This document shows, piece after piece, positions 1 through 8,266 of a DNA stretch of 52,903 nucleotides. Position numbers and translations under genes: made by a program. The notes under the pieces were generated by a model, which was not told where the DNA came from, searched no databases, and worked only from the letters and a program-made list of their open reading frames with translations. The DNA is from an uncultured Eubacteriales bacterium (GTDB lineage: Bacteria > Bacillota > Clostridia > Oscillospirales > CAG-272), in NCBI GenBank assembly GCA_934371135.1, contig CAKRNO010000009.1, positions 1-52,903 on the forward strand. The letters run 5' to 3'. Numbering within the stretch: the first letter of the stretch is position 1; each line of letters begins with the position of its first letter.

Positions 1-1
1 G

Positions 2-1585
2 GACAGTTACCGCGGGCAGATCGACAATCTCACGAACGACATCCGGAATGTGTCGCTCGCGGGCTTCTCCCTCATGAGCAACGAAACGGTTGTCCGCCTG
101 AAGTCTTATTACTTTGACAAGATTCAGCACGATTCCTACGCGCGCAACGCCGCCATCAACAGTACGATGGCCGCGCTCCTGTCGCTCACCACCTACTATG
201 ACATTCTGGACTCCTGCGCCCTGTGGATTGCGCCGGACGGAGAGCTCTCCTACAACACACTCTACACTTTCGTCGGCGACGATACGCGCCGGGAGATGCT
301 CGATGCGGAGATCGCCGCGCACCGCTACTCTCCGACCTTCGACGAAAATCTCCATAACAGCAACGGAAAAGTTTTCATCTCTCTGTCCCTCTCGGAAACG
401 GATCATGCCGTACTCGCGATGATGCTGAACACCGACTACCTGGCAAAGGCGCTCTCCCTGCCTGTTTTGCCGCAGCTCGAAACGGCGGCGCATATCGACG
501 ACGGCGACCGGCTCTGTATTGTCTGCTCCGATGATAAGGATCCGCTGACGGCTTTGACCGACCGTGCGGCGACAGACAAGCCGATCCTCGAAAAAGGCAA
601 AGTGGTTTACCGCACGGATGTACTCGGGGCAATCCCGCTGTACACCTCCTTCCGTACCGCCGCGGTAGACACGAATCTGCCGTTATACACCGCCTTTTTC
701 ATCACGGCGTGTGTCCTGCTATGCGGTGCCGCGCTGGTCCTGTTCATCACATTCCGCCATTTCTTCAATAAGCCCTATACAAAACTGCTGGGTGCCATGA
801 ATGAGGTCAGCCGCGGCAACTTTGACGTGCGTTTGGATGATAAGATTTCCTCGGACTTCCAGTATATTTATGACGGCTTCAATTACATGACCTCCTCCGT
901 ATCGGGGTATATTGAAGAAAACTACCGGCAAAAGGTGATGCGGACCGAAAGCGAATTCAAAGCGCTCCAGGCACAAATCAACCCGCACTTTCTCTACAAC
1001 TGTTTTGCGAATATACGGAGCTTCTGCAAGATGGGAGATATAGAAAGCGTCGCGCTGATGACGGAAAATCTGTCCAAACTGTTTCTGTATATCACGCGCA
1101 ACGCGGCGCCGATTGTCCCCCTCTGCAACGAAGCGGAAAATCTGCAAAACTATTTGCAGATACAGCAAATGCGCTTCGGGGATCGGGTACTGGTGGAGGT
1201 CCAGGAGCTCCCGGAAGAATTCCGCGATGTCCCGATCCCAAAACTGTGTCTGCAACCGATCGCGGAAAACGCATACAAATATGCATTCGCCGACAAGGAC
1301 AGCGGAGGGATGTTCCGGGTCGGATACGCCGTATCCGGGAACGAACTGTCCATCACACTGGAGGATAACGGAGATATAAGCGACCGCCAGATCGCGGAAA
1401 TCGCCCGCAGTCTCACGGACGCCGCCGAAACATCGGGGCTCGTCAATGTGAGCCGCCGGCTGCGGCACTATGCCGACGGATACGGACGGGTGGAGGTAAC
1501 ACGCAGCAGCCTGGGCGGTCTTTGTGTCACGCTCCGGCTGAATATCGGAAAGAGAGGAGACGCGGATGACAATACTGGTCGTTGA
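2..1585 (+). CDS. YesM-type sensor histidine kinase, 5' end outside window
   Basis: Membrane sensor kinase of the YesM/LytS-like class (His_kinase, PF06580), expected to phosphorylate the regulator encoded next. The reading frame is open to the left edge from base 2, so the N-terminus and first membrane helix lie outside; a GTG at 50 is only an internal candidate start. Visible order: an extracellular sensor part, a membrane helix (about residues 213-236 counted from GTG 50), a HAMP-like linker, the H-box QINPHFLYN with the phospho-accepting His coded at 986-988, the N-box QPIAENAYKYAF, and a C-terminal ATPase G-box (EDNGD, then GLVNVSRRL). The stop overlaps the downstream regulator by 20 bases, so the two are translationally coupled. 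Its place before an LplABC-type transporter suggests it senses a sugar or a ligand-loaded binding protein (inference). Confidence 0.93.
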   Translation, partial: DSYRGQIDNLTNDIRNVSLAGFSLMSNETVVRLKSYYFDKIQHDSYARNAAINSTMAALLSLTTYYDILDSCALWIAPDGELSYNTLYTFVGDDTRREMLDAEIAAHRYSPTFDENLHNSNGKVFISLSLSETDHAVLAMMLNTDYLAKALSLPVLPQLETAAHIDDGDRLCIVCSDDKDPLTALTDRAATDKPILEKGKVVYRTDVLGAIPLYTSFRTAAVDTNLPLYTAFFITACVLLCGAALVLFITFRHFFNKPYTKLLGAMNEVSRGNFDVRLDDKISSDFQYIYDGFNYMTSSVSGYIEENYRQKVMRTESEFKALQAQINPHFLYNCFANIRSFCKMGDIESVALMTENLSKLFLYITRNAAPIVPLCNEAENLQNYLQIQQMRFGDRVLVEVQELPEEFRDVPIPKLCLQPIAENAYKYAFADKDSGGMFRVGYAVSGNELSITLEDNGDISDRQIAEIARSLTDAAETSGLVNVSRRLRHYADGYGRVEVTRSSLGGLCVTLRLNIGKRGDADDNTGR

Positions 1586-2726
1586 CGACGAGCGCAATAT
1601 TGCCGACGGAATTGCCTACACGCTCGGCGAGGAGCTGGATACCGATGCCGAGGTATATGTATGCTACGGTTCACAGCAGGCAAAGGCGTTTGCGGAAAAG
1701 CATTTCATCGATATCATCGTCTGCGACATCAACATGCCGAAGCAGAACGGGCTGTCGCTTTGCAGCGATCTGCTGCAATCCTATCCGCAGATGAAAACAG
1801 TGTTCCTGACAGGGTACAGCGACTTCTCCTATGCGTACGAAGCCATGAAGCTCCCTGATGTTTCGTATGTGCTGAAGCTGGAAAATGATGATGTGCTGAT
1901 CCGTACGGTCAAAGAAAAAATCGCGTCCATTGATGAGCAGCACCGCAAAACTGCCGAGCTCATCTGTCAGCAACAGCTGAACCGGGAGCTGTCCCGGCAG
2001 CTCGGCGACCTGCAGCTGAAGCACGCCCTGACCGGCGAAGGAAAAGAATACGACGATACCGTTTTTCTGCTGATCTGCCCGGCAGGCGAGACCGACGGGC
2101 TCACCGGCATTGTCCGGAACGCTTTTAACGGACCCGTCGCCGTCCTTGCAGACGAGCAATATCTGCTCGCCTCCATACGCAGCGACGAAAGCATCAGCGT
2201 CATTTCCGAGCGGGCAAAGAGGCTGCAGCAGGATCTGTACGAGCGGACGGGCAGTTACAGCACATTCGTACTGGATCCCCCCTGCGCGCAATCTGCCGAC
2301 AGCCGCCTTCAAAGGCTTCTGAAAAAGAGTAAAAGGAACAGCAACGCACTTTACTTTCTGGATGCAACAGAGCCGGATCTGCCCATCGACGGCGGAGACG
2401 ATGCGGTGATCGCCGGCGTCGCCGCCTATATCGACGCGCACCTCGGCGAGGATCTGTCCCTCGCGCTCCTTGCCTCCACCGTGTATTATAACCCCGCCTA
2501 CCTCTCCCGTAAATTCAAAGCGGTCATGGGGAGCAACCTGCACGCATATATACTCGCCAGGCGTATGGAGCTGGCGAGAAAGCTGCTGGTGGAAACAGAC
2601 GGGTTCGTGCAGGAAATCGCTGCCAAATGCGGCTTCGGCAATCCGACGCAGTTCGGCATGACCTTTGCCAAGGTCAACGGCTGCTCTCCGGGAGCCTATC
2701 GCAGAAACAACCCGAAACGCAACTGA
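1566..2726 (+). CDS. YesN-type response regulator, REC plus AraC HTH
   Basis: Transcriptional regulator partner of the upstream kinase, 386 aa. The N-terminal receiver domain has the acidic pocket (VVDDE near residues 5-9) and phospho-acceptor Asp54 in CDINMP, followed by LTGY and a lysine in VLKLEND. The middle part (about 135-275) is a linker of unassigned function. The C-terminus (about 285-386) is a double helix-turn-helix AraC/XylS domain, with the typical EIAAKCGFGNPTQFGMTF second HTH. Start ATG 1566 overlaps the kinase stop by 20 bases. An intrinsic terminator follows directly, so the two-component pair is its own transcription unit. It probably activates the transporter operon whose promoter is about 100 bases downstream (inference from layout). 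Confidence 0.94.
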   Translation: MTILVVDDERNIADGIAYTLGEELDTDAEVYVCYGSQQAKAFAEKHFIDIIVCDINMPKQNGLSLCSDLLQSYPQMKTVFLTGYSDFSYAYEAMKLPDVSYVLKLENDDVLIRTVKEKIASIDEQHRKTAELICQQQLNRELSRQLGDLQLKHALTGEGKEYDDTVFLLICPAGETDGLTGIVRNAFNGPVAVLADEQYLLASIRSDESISVISERAKRLQQDLYERTGSYSTFVLDPPCAQSADSRLQRLLKKSKRNSNALYFLDATEPDLPIDGGDDAVIAGVAAYIDAHLGEDLSLALLASTVYYNPAYLSRKFKAVMGSNLHAYILARRMELARKLLVETDGFVQEIAAKCGFGNPTQFGMTFAKVNGCSPGAYRRNNPKRN

Positions 2727-2746
2727 CCCCCCGTATTGACCAAAAA

Positions 2747-2777
2747 GGAGAGCCTTTTCCGCAAAGGCTCTTTTTTT
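2747..2777 (+). terminator. Intrinsic terminator after the two-component pair
   Basis: An 8-bp GC-containing stem (gagccttt / aaaggctc) with a short loop is followed by seven T residues. It lies 20 bases after the regulator stop and separates regulator and transporter transcription. Confidence 0.9.
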
Positions 2778-2821
2778 ATTCAAAAATGTCAACAAATCGT
2801 GCGAATGTAAAAAAATGAATA

Positions 2822-2850
2822 TTGAACAGGTTGCACAATCGCTGTACAAT
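2822..2850 (+). promoter_or_regulatory. Promoter of the sugar-uptake operon
   Basis: TTGAAC (2822-2827), 17-base spacer, TACAAT (2845-2850). It precedes the binding-protein gene by about 90 bases and follows a terminator. Repeated ACAATG-like bases around it could include a regulator site, but no operator can be assigned with confidence. Confidence 0.65.
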
Positions 2851-2940
2851 GAAGACGCAGTACAATGAACGACCCGTATACGCAGAAATGCGGATCCGGC
2901 GATCAGCGGAAGCTCCGCTATGAAAACAGGAGGGACGAAA

Positions 2941-4602
2941 ATGCGTTATTCCAAATTTGTCAGAATCTGTTGCTTTGCCCTGGCGTTCCTGTTTGCCGTC
3001 AACCTTGTCTCCTGCTTCGGAGGCAATGACGACAACGGCCCGGACTATGACGACCCCACCCGTAATCCTTTCGGTCGGTACGAAAATACCGTCAAAATCA
3101 CCGGCGTCATGGAATACCAGGCACATAACGACAGCCGTGTGCCGCAGAACATTACGCCCGACAATCAGGCGTATATCCGGCTGATCAAGGAGCGGCTCAA
3201 TATCGAATTTTCGTATCTGTGGAAGGTTCCTCCGACGCAGTACAGCGAAAAGCTCAGCCTCTCGATGCTTGCCAATGAACTTCCGGACATCTTCAAGGTG
3301 ACCGCCAGCGACTACGCTTCTCTGAAAAAAGCGGGTATGCTCAAGAATCTGGCCACAGCGTATGAGTACGCCTCGGAAGATGTCAAAACGTTCCTGAACC
3401 GCGACCCCGACGTCATCCGGCGCCTGACCGACAGCGACGGCGGGATCTATGCCGTACCGCAGTACTCGGACAACCGCCGCGGGGTCCCCGTCATGTACAT
3501 CCGTCAGGATTGGCTGGACGAATTGCATCTGGAGGTCCCGACCACGCCCGACGAGCTGTATACGGTCCTGAAAGCGTTCAAGGAGAAAAAAGGTGCGACC
3601 TGCGGGCTCGCCATGAGCAACAAGGTCTCCGGCTCTTACTTCTCGATCAGCGGCTATATGAATATGTTCGGCGCGAGCCCGTATTCCTGGCTGCTCGGCT
3701 CCGACGGGCAGCTGCACGCCGACGAGATTTCGGAAAACAGCAAGACGGCTCTGAAGTGGCTGAACCGTCTGTATGACGAAGGAATTCTGACAAAGGATGT
3801 CGCCGCGTCCACGGTCGATGCCGTGCAGGCGGATGTCCTCGGCGGGAAATGCGGCGTTGTCATCGGTCCCTGGTGGCAGTTCGAGTATCCGTTAGGTACC
3901 GCCATCGGCAACGGCGACGAATGGGTGGCGGCGGAAATGCCGCTGGCAGAGGGCAGGAACGCCGTCGTGGACCGTCAGCAGGTCGAGTTCTACTATGTTG
4001 TCAACAAGAAGTGCAAGAACCCCGAGGCGCTGTTCAAGATGATCAATATGTATATTGCTCTTGACGGCACGCCGGAGGCTGAACCGGAAAAAGGGTATGT
4101 GTGGAGCTGGTGCCCGACGCAGTTCTACGATCCGTACGATATCAACGAGCAGTTTGTCGAGATCAATAAACAGCTGGAAATCGACCCGAAGGCAGAGGGA
4201 CCCGCGCCGGAGCATTGGACCGCCCACATGAAAAAGCTGTGGAAAGCCTATCCGGAGTATCTCGTCTGGAAGGACGACCCCTTCGCCACAAAGTATCAGG
4301 AAAATATGTTCGCCAATATCATGACGCGCGTCAATAAGGACGGCGCATGGGCGCAGATCACCAGTATGTACGATGTCAAAAAGCGGGTCGTCTACGACGA
4401 GTTTTACGGCATTTCCACCCCCGCCATGTCGAGCAAGGGCGCAATCATGGCGCAGGAGGTGGAGGAATACTATCTGAAAGTCATCATGGGCGAAAAGGAT
4501 ATTGATTCGACATGGGACGCCTTTGTATCCTCGTGGAGGAGAATCGGCGGCGATGAAGTATCGGCAGAAGTCAATGCGTGGTATGCCGGACAGGCAAAAT
4601 AA
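2941..4602 (+). CDS. LplA-like extracellular sugar-binding lipoprotein
   Basis: Solute-binding lipoprotein of the CUT1 carbohydrate ABC transporter class, 553 aa, typical of the large LplA-like proteins. An ATG at 2920 is in frame, but AGGAGGG (2928-2934) lies downstream of it and seven bases before ATG 2941, which fixes the start there. The N-terminus is a lipoprotein signal with lipobox LVSC, followed by an acidic linker (DDNGPDYDD). The rest is a periplasmic-binding-like fold with motifs such as NELPDIF and YAVPQYSDNR, where these proteins usually read out a partner ligand. It delivers ligand to the two permeases encoded next. The substrate cannot be read from sequence; the glycosidases downstream suggest an oligosaccharide or glycoside. 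Confidence 0.92.
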   Translation: MRYSKFVRICCFALAFLFAVNLVSCFGGNDDNGPDYDDPTRNPFGRYENTVKITGVMEYQAHNDSRVPQNITPDNQAYIRLIKERLNIEFSYLWKVPPTQYSEKLSLSMLANELPDIFKVTASDYASLKKAGMLKNLATAYEYASEDVKTFLNRDPDVIRRLTDSDGGIYAVPQYSDNRRGVPVMYIRQDWLDELHLEVPTTPDELYTVLKAFKEKKGATCGLAMSNKVSGSYFSISGYMNMFGASPYSWLLGSDGQLHADEISENSKTALKWLNRLYDEGILTKDVAASTVDAVQADVLGGKCGVVIGPWWQFEYPLGTAIGNGDEWVAAEMPLAEGRNAVVDRQQVEFYYVVNKKCKNPEALFKMINMYIALDGTPEAEPEKGYVWSWCPTQFYDPYDINEQFVEINKQLEIDPKAEGPAPEHWTAHMKKLWKAYPEYLVWKDDPFATKYQENMFANIMTRVNKDGAWAQITSMYDVKKRVVYDEFYGISTPAMSSKGAIMAQEVEEYYLKVIMGEKDIDSTWDAFVSSWRRIGGDEVSAEVNAWYAGQAK

Positions 4603-4609
4603 GTGAACG

Positions 4610-5563
4610 ATGATGCAGAACACAGCTATTAAAAAACGCAGCGCCCCGTCCGGGTTCCTCCGCCTTGTCAAAACGCAGTGGATCTGGTGGGTGATGCTGC
4701 TGCCCGGGATCCTCCTGACGCTCGTCTTCAAGTATGGTTCCATGTTCGGGATCGTCATGGCGTTCCAGGATTTCAACATCTACAAGGGCACTTTTTTCGG
4801 TCAGGATTGGGCGAGCAATCACGGCTTCGGCAACTTCATCTATGTTTTCAAAATGGAGAAGTTCTGGCAGGCGGTATTCAACACGCTCCTGATTTCGGGC
4901 ATCAAGATTATCCTCGGCATCCTCGTCCCGCTGATGCTCGCCATTATGATCAACGAGGTGAGCAAAAAGTGGTTCTCGCGATTTGTGCAGACCACCTTCT
5001 TCCTGCCCTTCTTCCTCAGCTGGATCATCCTCGGGAGTATTCTCCTCGAGATGTTCTCCTACGGCGGCATTGTCAATACCATCCTCGACAGCCTTTTCGG
5101 TAAACGGATTCTGTTCTTCCTCGACAACAACTGGTTCCGCACGCTGATTATCCTCTCGGATGTGTGGAAAGGCATGGGCTACAACATGGTCATCTTTCTC
5201 GCGGCCATCATGGGCGTGGACGAGACGCTGTTTGAAGCGACGGAAATCGACGGGGGCAACCGCTTCCAGCAGATTATCCATGTCATGCTGCCCAGCATCG
5301 CCCCTGTCATCATTCTGGTGATGACGTTGTCGATCGGGGGGCTGCTCAACGGCGGCTTTGACCAGGTGCTGGTCCTCTACAACCCGATGGTGTACGAGGG
5401 CGGCGATATCATCGATACATTCGTGTACCGTCTCGGTATGTTCGGCGACCGCCAGGTGGATGTGGCGAGCGCGGTCAACCTTGCAAAATCCTTTGTGACC
5501 ATCATTCTCATGGGCGGGACCTATTACTTCGCCTATAAAAAGTTTGATTACCGCATTTTCTGA
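4610..5563 (+). CDS. ABC sugar permease, LplB-like
   Basis: First transmembrane subunit of the sugar ABC transporter, 317 aa, with six predicted membrane helices. The cytoplasmic EAA loop that docks the ATPase is visible as EATEIDGGNRFQQIIHVMLP (about residues 205-224). The C-terminus YYFAYKKFDYRIF is typical of LplB-like permeases. It starts eight bases after the binding-protein stop and is followed 17 bases later by the second permease, so they form one operon. No ATP-binding subunit is encoded here; CUT1 systems of this class commonly share a distant MsmX-like ATPase (family knowledge). Confidence 0.93.
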   Translation: MMQNTAIKKRSAPSGFLRLVKTQWIWWVMLLPGILLTLVFKYGSMFGIVMAFQDFNIYKGTFFGQDWASNHGFGNFIYVFKMEKFWQAVFNTLLISGIKIILGILVPLMLAIMINEVSKKWFSRFVQTTFFLPFFLSWIILGSILLEMFSYGGIVNTILDSLFGKRILFFLDNNWFRTLIILSDVWKGMGYNMVIFLAAIMGVDETLFEATEIDGGNRFQQIIHVMLPSIAPVIILVMTLSIGGLLNGGFDQVLVLYNPMVYEGGDIIDTFVYRLGMFGDRQVDVASAVNLAKSFVTIILMGGTYYFAYKKFDYRIF

Positions 5564-5580
5564 AACGGAGGCGGACGGAA

Positions 5581-6480
5581 ATGAAAATCAAAAAATCCAG
5601 GAGCCGCATCGTTTTTGAGGTAGTCAACTACACAATCCTCGGACTGCTGGCACTGATGTGCATCTTCCCCTTCATCCACCTGCTGGCGGTGTCCTTCTCC
5701 GCCGATGAGTTCACGAGCAAGGGTGAGGTTTTTCTGCTCCCGAAGGGCTTCACCCTGCAAGCCTATGAATACCTCGCCCAGAAGAAAGAATTTTTTACGG
5801 CGCTCGGTATCAGCGTGCTCCGGACGGTCATCGGCACGGCGGTCTCGCTCATCGTGATCGTCATGACGGCATATCCCCTGTCCAAAACGGACGGCAGATT
5901 CAAGGGGCGTACCGTCTTTACATGGTTCTTCCTGATTACCATGTTCCTCGGCGGGGGGCTTTTCGCCACCTATTTCCTCTATAAGCAGCTGGGGCTCCTC
6001 AACAGCTTCCTCGTGTATATCCTGCCCGGCGCCTGCGATGTCTGGTTCGTCCTCATGCTGATGAACTTCTTCCGCGGCATCCCGAAGGAGATTGAGGAAG
6101 CCGCCCTGATCGACGGAGCGGGTCAGTTCTCCGTTCTCTTTAAGCTTTATATTCCGTTGGCAATGCCGTCCATCGCCACCATCATCCTGTTTACGGCGAT
6201 CGGACAGTGGAACAGCTGGTTTGACGGCATTATGTTCATGAATGACCCGAGCAAATATCCGTTACAGTCCTATCTGTATACGATGATCATTTCCAGCGAC
6301 CCGACCAAGCAGTCCGGCTTCACGCTCACCCCCGAGCAACTGGAAGCACTCAAAAATATCGGCGGTAAAAACCTGCAATCGGCGCAGATTTTCCTCGGGA
6401 TTCTGCCGATCGCATTGGTATTCCCTTTCCTGCAGCGGTTCTTTGTCAAGGGGATTACCGTCGGAAGCGTAAAAGGATAA
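5581..6480 (+). CDS. ABC sugar permease, LplC-like
   Basis: Second transmembrane subunit of the transporter, 299 aa, with a ribosome site (GGAGGCGGACGG) just before ATG 5581. The EAA loop is EEAALIDGAGQFSVLFKLYI (about residues 178-197). The C-terminus LQRFFVKGITVGSVKG is the usual ending of this permease family. It pairs with the preceding permease to form the channel; three bases separate its stop from the next lipoprotein gene. Confidence 0.94.
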   Translation: MKIKKSRSRIVFEVVNYTILGLLALMCIFPFIHLLAVSFSADEFTSKGEVFLLPKGFTLQAYEYLAQKKEFFTALGISVLRTVIGTAVSLIVIVMTAYPLSKTDGRFKGRTVFTWFFLITMFLGGGLFATYFLYKQLGLLNSFLVYILPGACDVWFVLMLMNFFRGIPKEIEEAALIDGAGQFSVLFKLYIPLAMPSIATIILFTAIGQWNSWFDGIMFMNDPSKYPLQSYLYTMIISSDPTKQSGFTLTPEQLEALKNIGGKNLQSAQIFLGILPIALVFPFLQRFFVKGITVGSVKG

Positions 6481-6483
6481 CCT

Positions 6484-8199
6484 ATGAAAAAAATCAGATT
6501 TTTAGCGGCTGTGCTGCTCCTGTCGCTCCTGTCCGCGGGGCTCGTTGCCTGCGGCGGCAGCCGCACGGACAGCAAGGTGCTGCTGTGTTATGCCGGCGAC
6601 AGCCGGGATGAATTCGGCGGGGGCGTGTATGCCGAAGCCGTCAAAGAGTCCCGGTGCGGCTTCCAAACGGTGGAGCTCGGTAAGAATACCGAAAATTACC
6701 GCAGCACACTGGAAGACGCCCTGAACCGGCGCGGCGATATACAAACGGTTGTCGTCGTCGGAAAAGACGCATATAACGGGCTCGCCGACTACATCCGGAG
6801 CTTCAGAGGGATGAACTTCATCGTGGTCGATGCCGGGCTTTCGGAAATCCGCAGCAATGTCTGCGCGCTCGAATTCCAGCCGGAGGAGTTCGGTTACCTC
6901 GGCGGAGCCATGACAGCCGCCGCTGCGGAGGGGGATATCGGATACATCTCCACCTTCCTCAACCGCTTTGACAACCGGATTCTGTACGGATTTCTCCAGG
7001 GCGCCGAAAACAAAAAAGTACACGTCCGCTACATGGAGGAGCAAACCAACGTCCTCAAAGCGGCGGATTATATGGCGAAGCTGGCAGCGGCGGGGGTCGG
7101 TGCCGTATTCGATCAGAGCGGCCGCAGCAGCCTCGGCAGTCTTGATACGGCATACCGCAGCGGCGTCACCGTCTGTTACGGCGGCATCGATCTTGCGAAA
7201 GCGGCGGCGGAATCCAAGGACGCGGCACTGCTGACAGCCATTGCCGGGGGCGTGCAGAAAAACTATGTGTCGGCTATGAAAGCCGTACAGAAAATGACGA
7301 GTGCCGGTTTTGAAACCGGCGGGGTATCGTACCTGACCGCAAAGGACGGTGCCTTCCTCGCAGGCGGCGCCACGGTGGAAAACGTGCATCTCCTGGCGGA
7401 CGGCGGAGCGGCTTTCGTCAGCCTCTGTCAGGAAAAAATCGTCGACGACGAGGGGCTCTATACACCGCAATATTCGGTCGAGGCGACCTATCACGAAGCG
7501 ATCCCCTCCTGCGCCGATACCAACGACTGGAAATATGCGCCGCGTGCCGGCTCCGGCAACGGTATGAAGCCGCACGGATGGAAAGGCATCGGCATCTGGT
7601 CCACGATCTACCTGCAGCAGGATCAGAAGCCGGTTTCCAACACCGGGATTGAGTTTCAGAACATGAAGCTGTGGGCATACACGCGCACGACCGGATGGGT
7701 TCTCCTCGAGCACGCCAATCCGACGGGATCCTTTTACGATGAGGATTTTTCAAGCGACACTCATAAGAACTTCCAGTCCAACTTCATCAATTACGGTGAG
7801 GAAAAGCGAACCAGAATCAAACTGGATTACAGTACCATCGGATACAACTATCATCCCTTCGGCAGCCAGATAGACCTGGTGGCGGCGGGGCTCCTGAACG
7901 ACGACGGCAGCGTGATTAACGGCGATACGCTGTATATCCTGTCGGAGATGGACATCCGCCTCTGCGTCTGGGACGCGGCACAGCCGTCGGACATTGACGA
8001 GGCAAAATATGTCGCGAATATCGGCGCCGACTGGTGGCGGGAAAAAGGGCTTTTCTGGACGCCGGACTGGAACAGCAACAAGGATGTGTGCGTGGGGCAG
8101 TTCCGCACTGTCACAAAGGACTGGAAGCGGCTGTATATGACCAATGTTCCCGCTTCTATGTATGAGGAAATTTTCAGCAGTTTCCCGTTTTCCGAATGA
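6484..8199 (+). CDS. BMP-domain lipoprotein with extra C-terminal domain
   Basis: 571-aa lipoprotein. The signal peptide ends in the lipobox LVAC (Cys at about residue 23). Residues 30-330 resemble the basic membrane protein / PnrA-type ligand-binding fold (LCYAGD start, FQPEEFGYLGGAMTAAAAE, a DQSG segment, GGVQKNYVSAMKAVQKM). Residues about 340-571 are a separate Trp- and Tyr-rich part (DWKYAPRAGSG, WKGIGIWSTIY, DWWREKGLFWTPDWNSNKD) that I do not recognise; it could be carbohydrate-binding. BMP proteins usually belong to nucleoside ABC systems, so its place three bases behind a sugar permease is unusual. It may be a second binding protein or a sensor partner for the YesM-type kinase (inference). 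Confidence 0.78.
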   Translation: MKKIRFLAAVLLLSLLSAGLVACGGSRTDSKVLLCYAGDSRDEFGGGVYAEAVKESRCGFQTVELGKNTENYRSTLEDALNRRGDIQTVVVVGKDAYNGLADYIRSFRGMNFIVVDAGLSEIRSNVCALEFQPEEFGYLGGAMTAAAAEGDIGYISTFLNRFDNRILYGFLQGAENKKVHVRYMEEQTNVLKAADYMAKLAAAGVGAVFDQSGRSSLGSLDTAYRSGVTVCYGGIDLAKAAAESKDAALLTAIAGGVQKNYVSAMKAVQKMTSAGFETGGVSYLTAKDGAFLAGGATVENVHLLADGGAAFVSLCQEKIVDDEGLYTPQYSVEATYHEAIPSCADTNDWKYAPRAGSGNGMKPHGWKGIGIWSTIYLQQDQKPVSNTGIEFQNMKLWAYTRTTGWVLLEHANPTGSFYDEDFSSDTHKNFQSNFINYGEEKRTRIKLDYSTIGYNYHPFGSQIDLVAAGLLNDDGSVINGDTLYILSEMDIRLCVWDAAQPSDIDEAKYVANIGADWWREKGLFWTPDWNSNKDVCVGQFRTVTKDWKRLYMTNVPASMYEEIFSSFPFSE

Positions 8200-8208
8200 A
8201 CCTTTTTG

Positions 8209-8226
8209 CTCCCCCCGGAGGGGGAG
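8209..8226 (+). other. GC-rich hairpin between lipoprotein genes
   Basis: A 7-bp stem ctccccc/gggggag with loop cgga lies ten bases after a stop codon. No T-run follows, so it is more likely an mRNA-stability or attenuation element than a full terminator. Confidence 0.4.
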
Positions 8227-8266
8227 TACGGCAATTCAAAAATAAAAAAACAAAGGGAGAAAGGTT

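Noticed and set aside
2920..2940. Upstream ATG start for the LplA-like gene
   Set aside because: The AGGAGGG site lies downstream of it and correctly spaced only for ATG 2941, which begins a lipoprotein signal.
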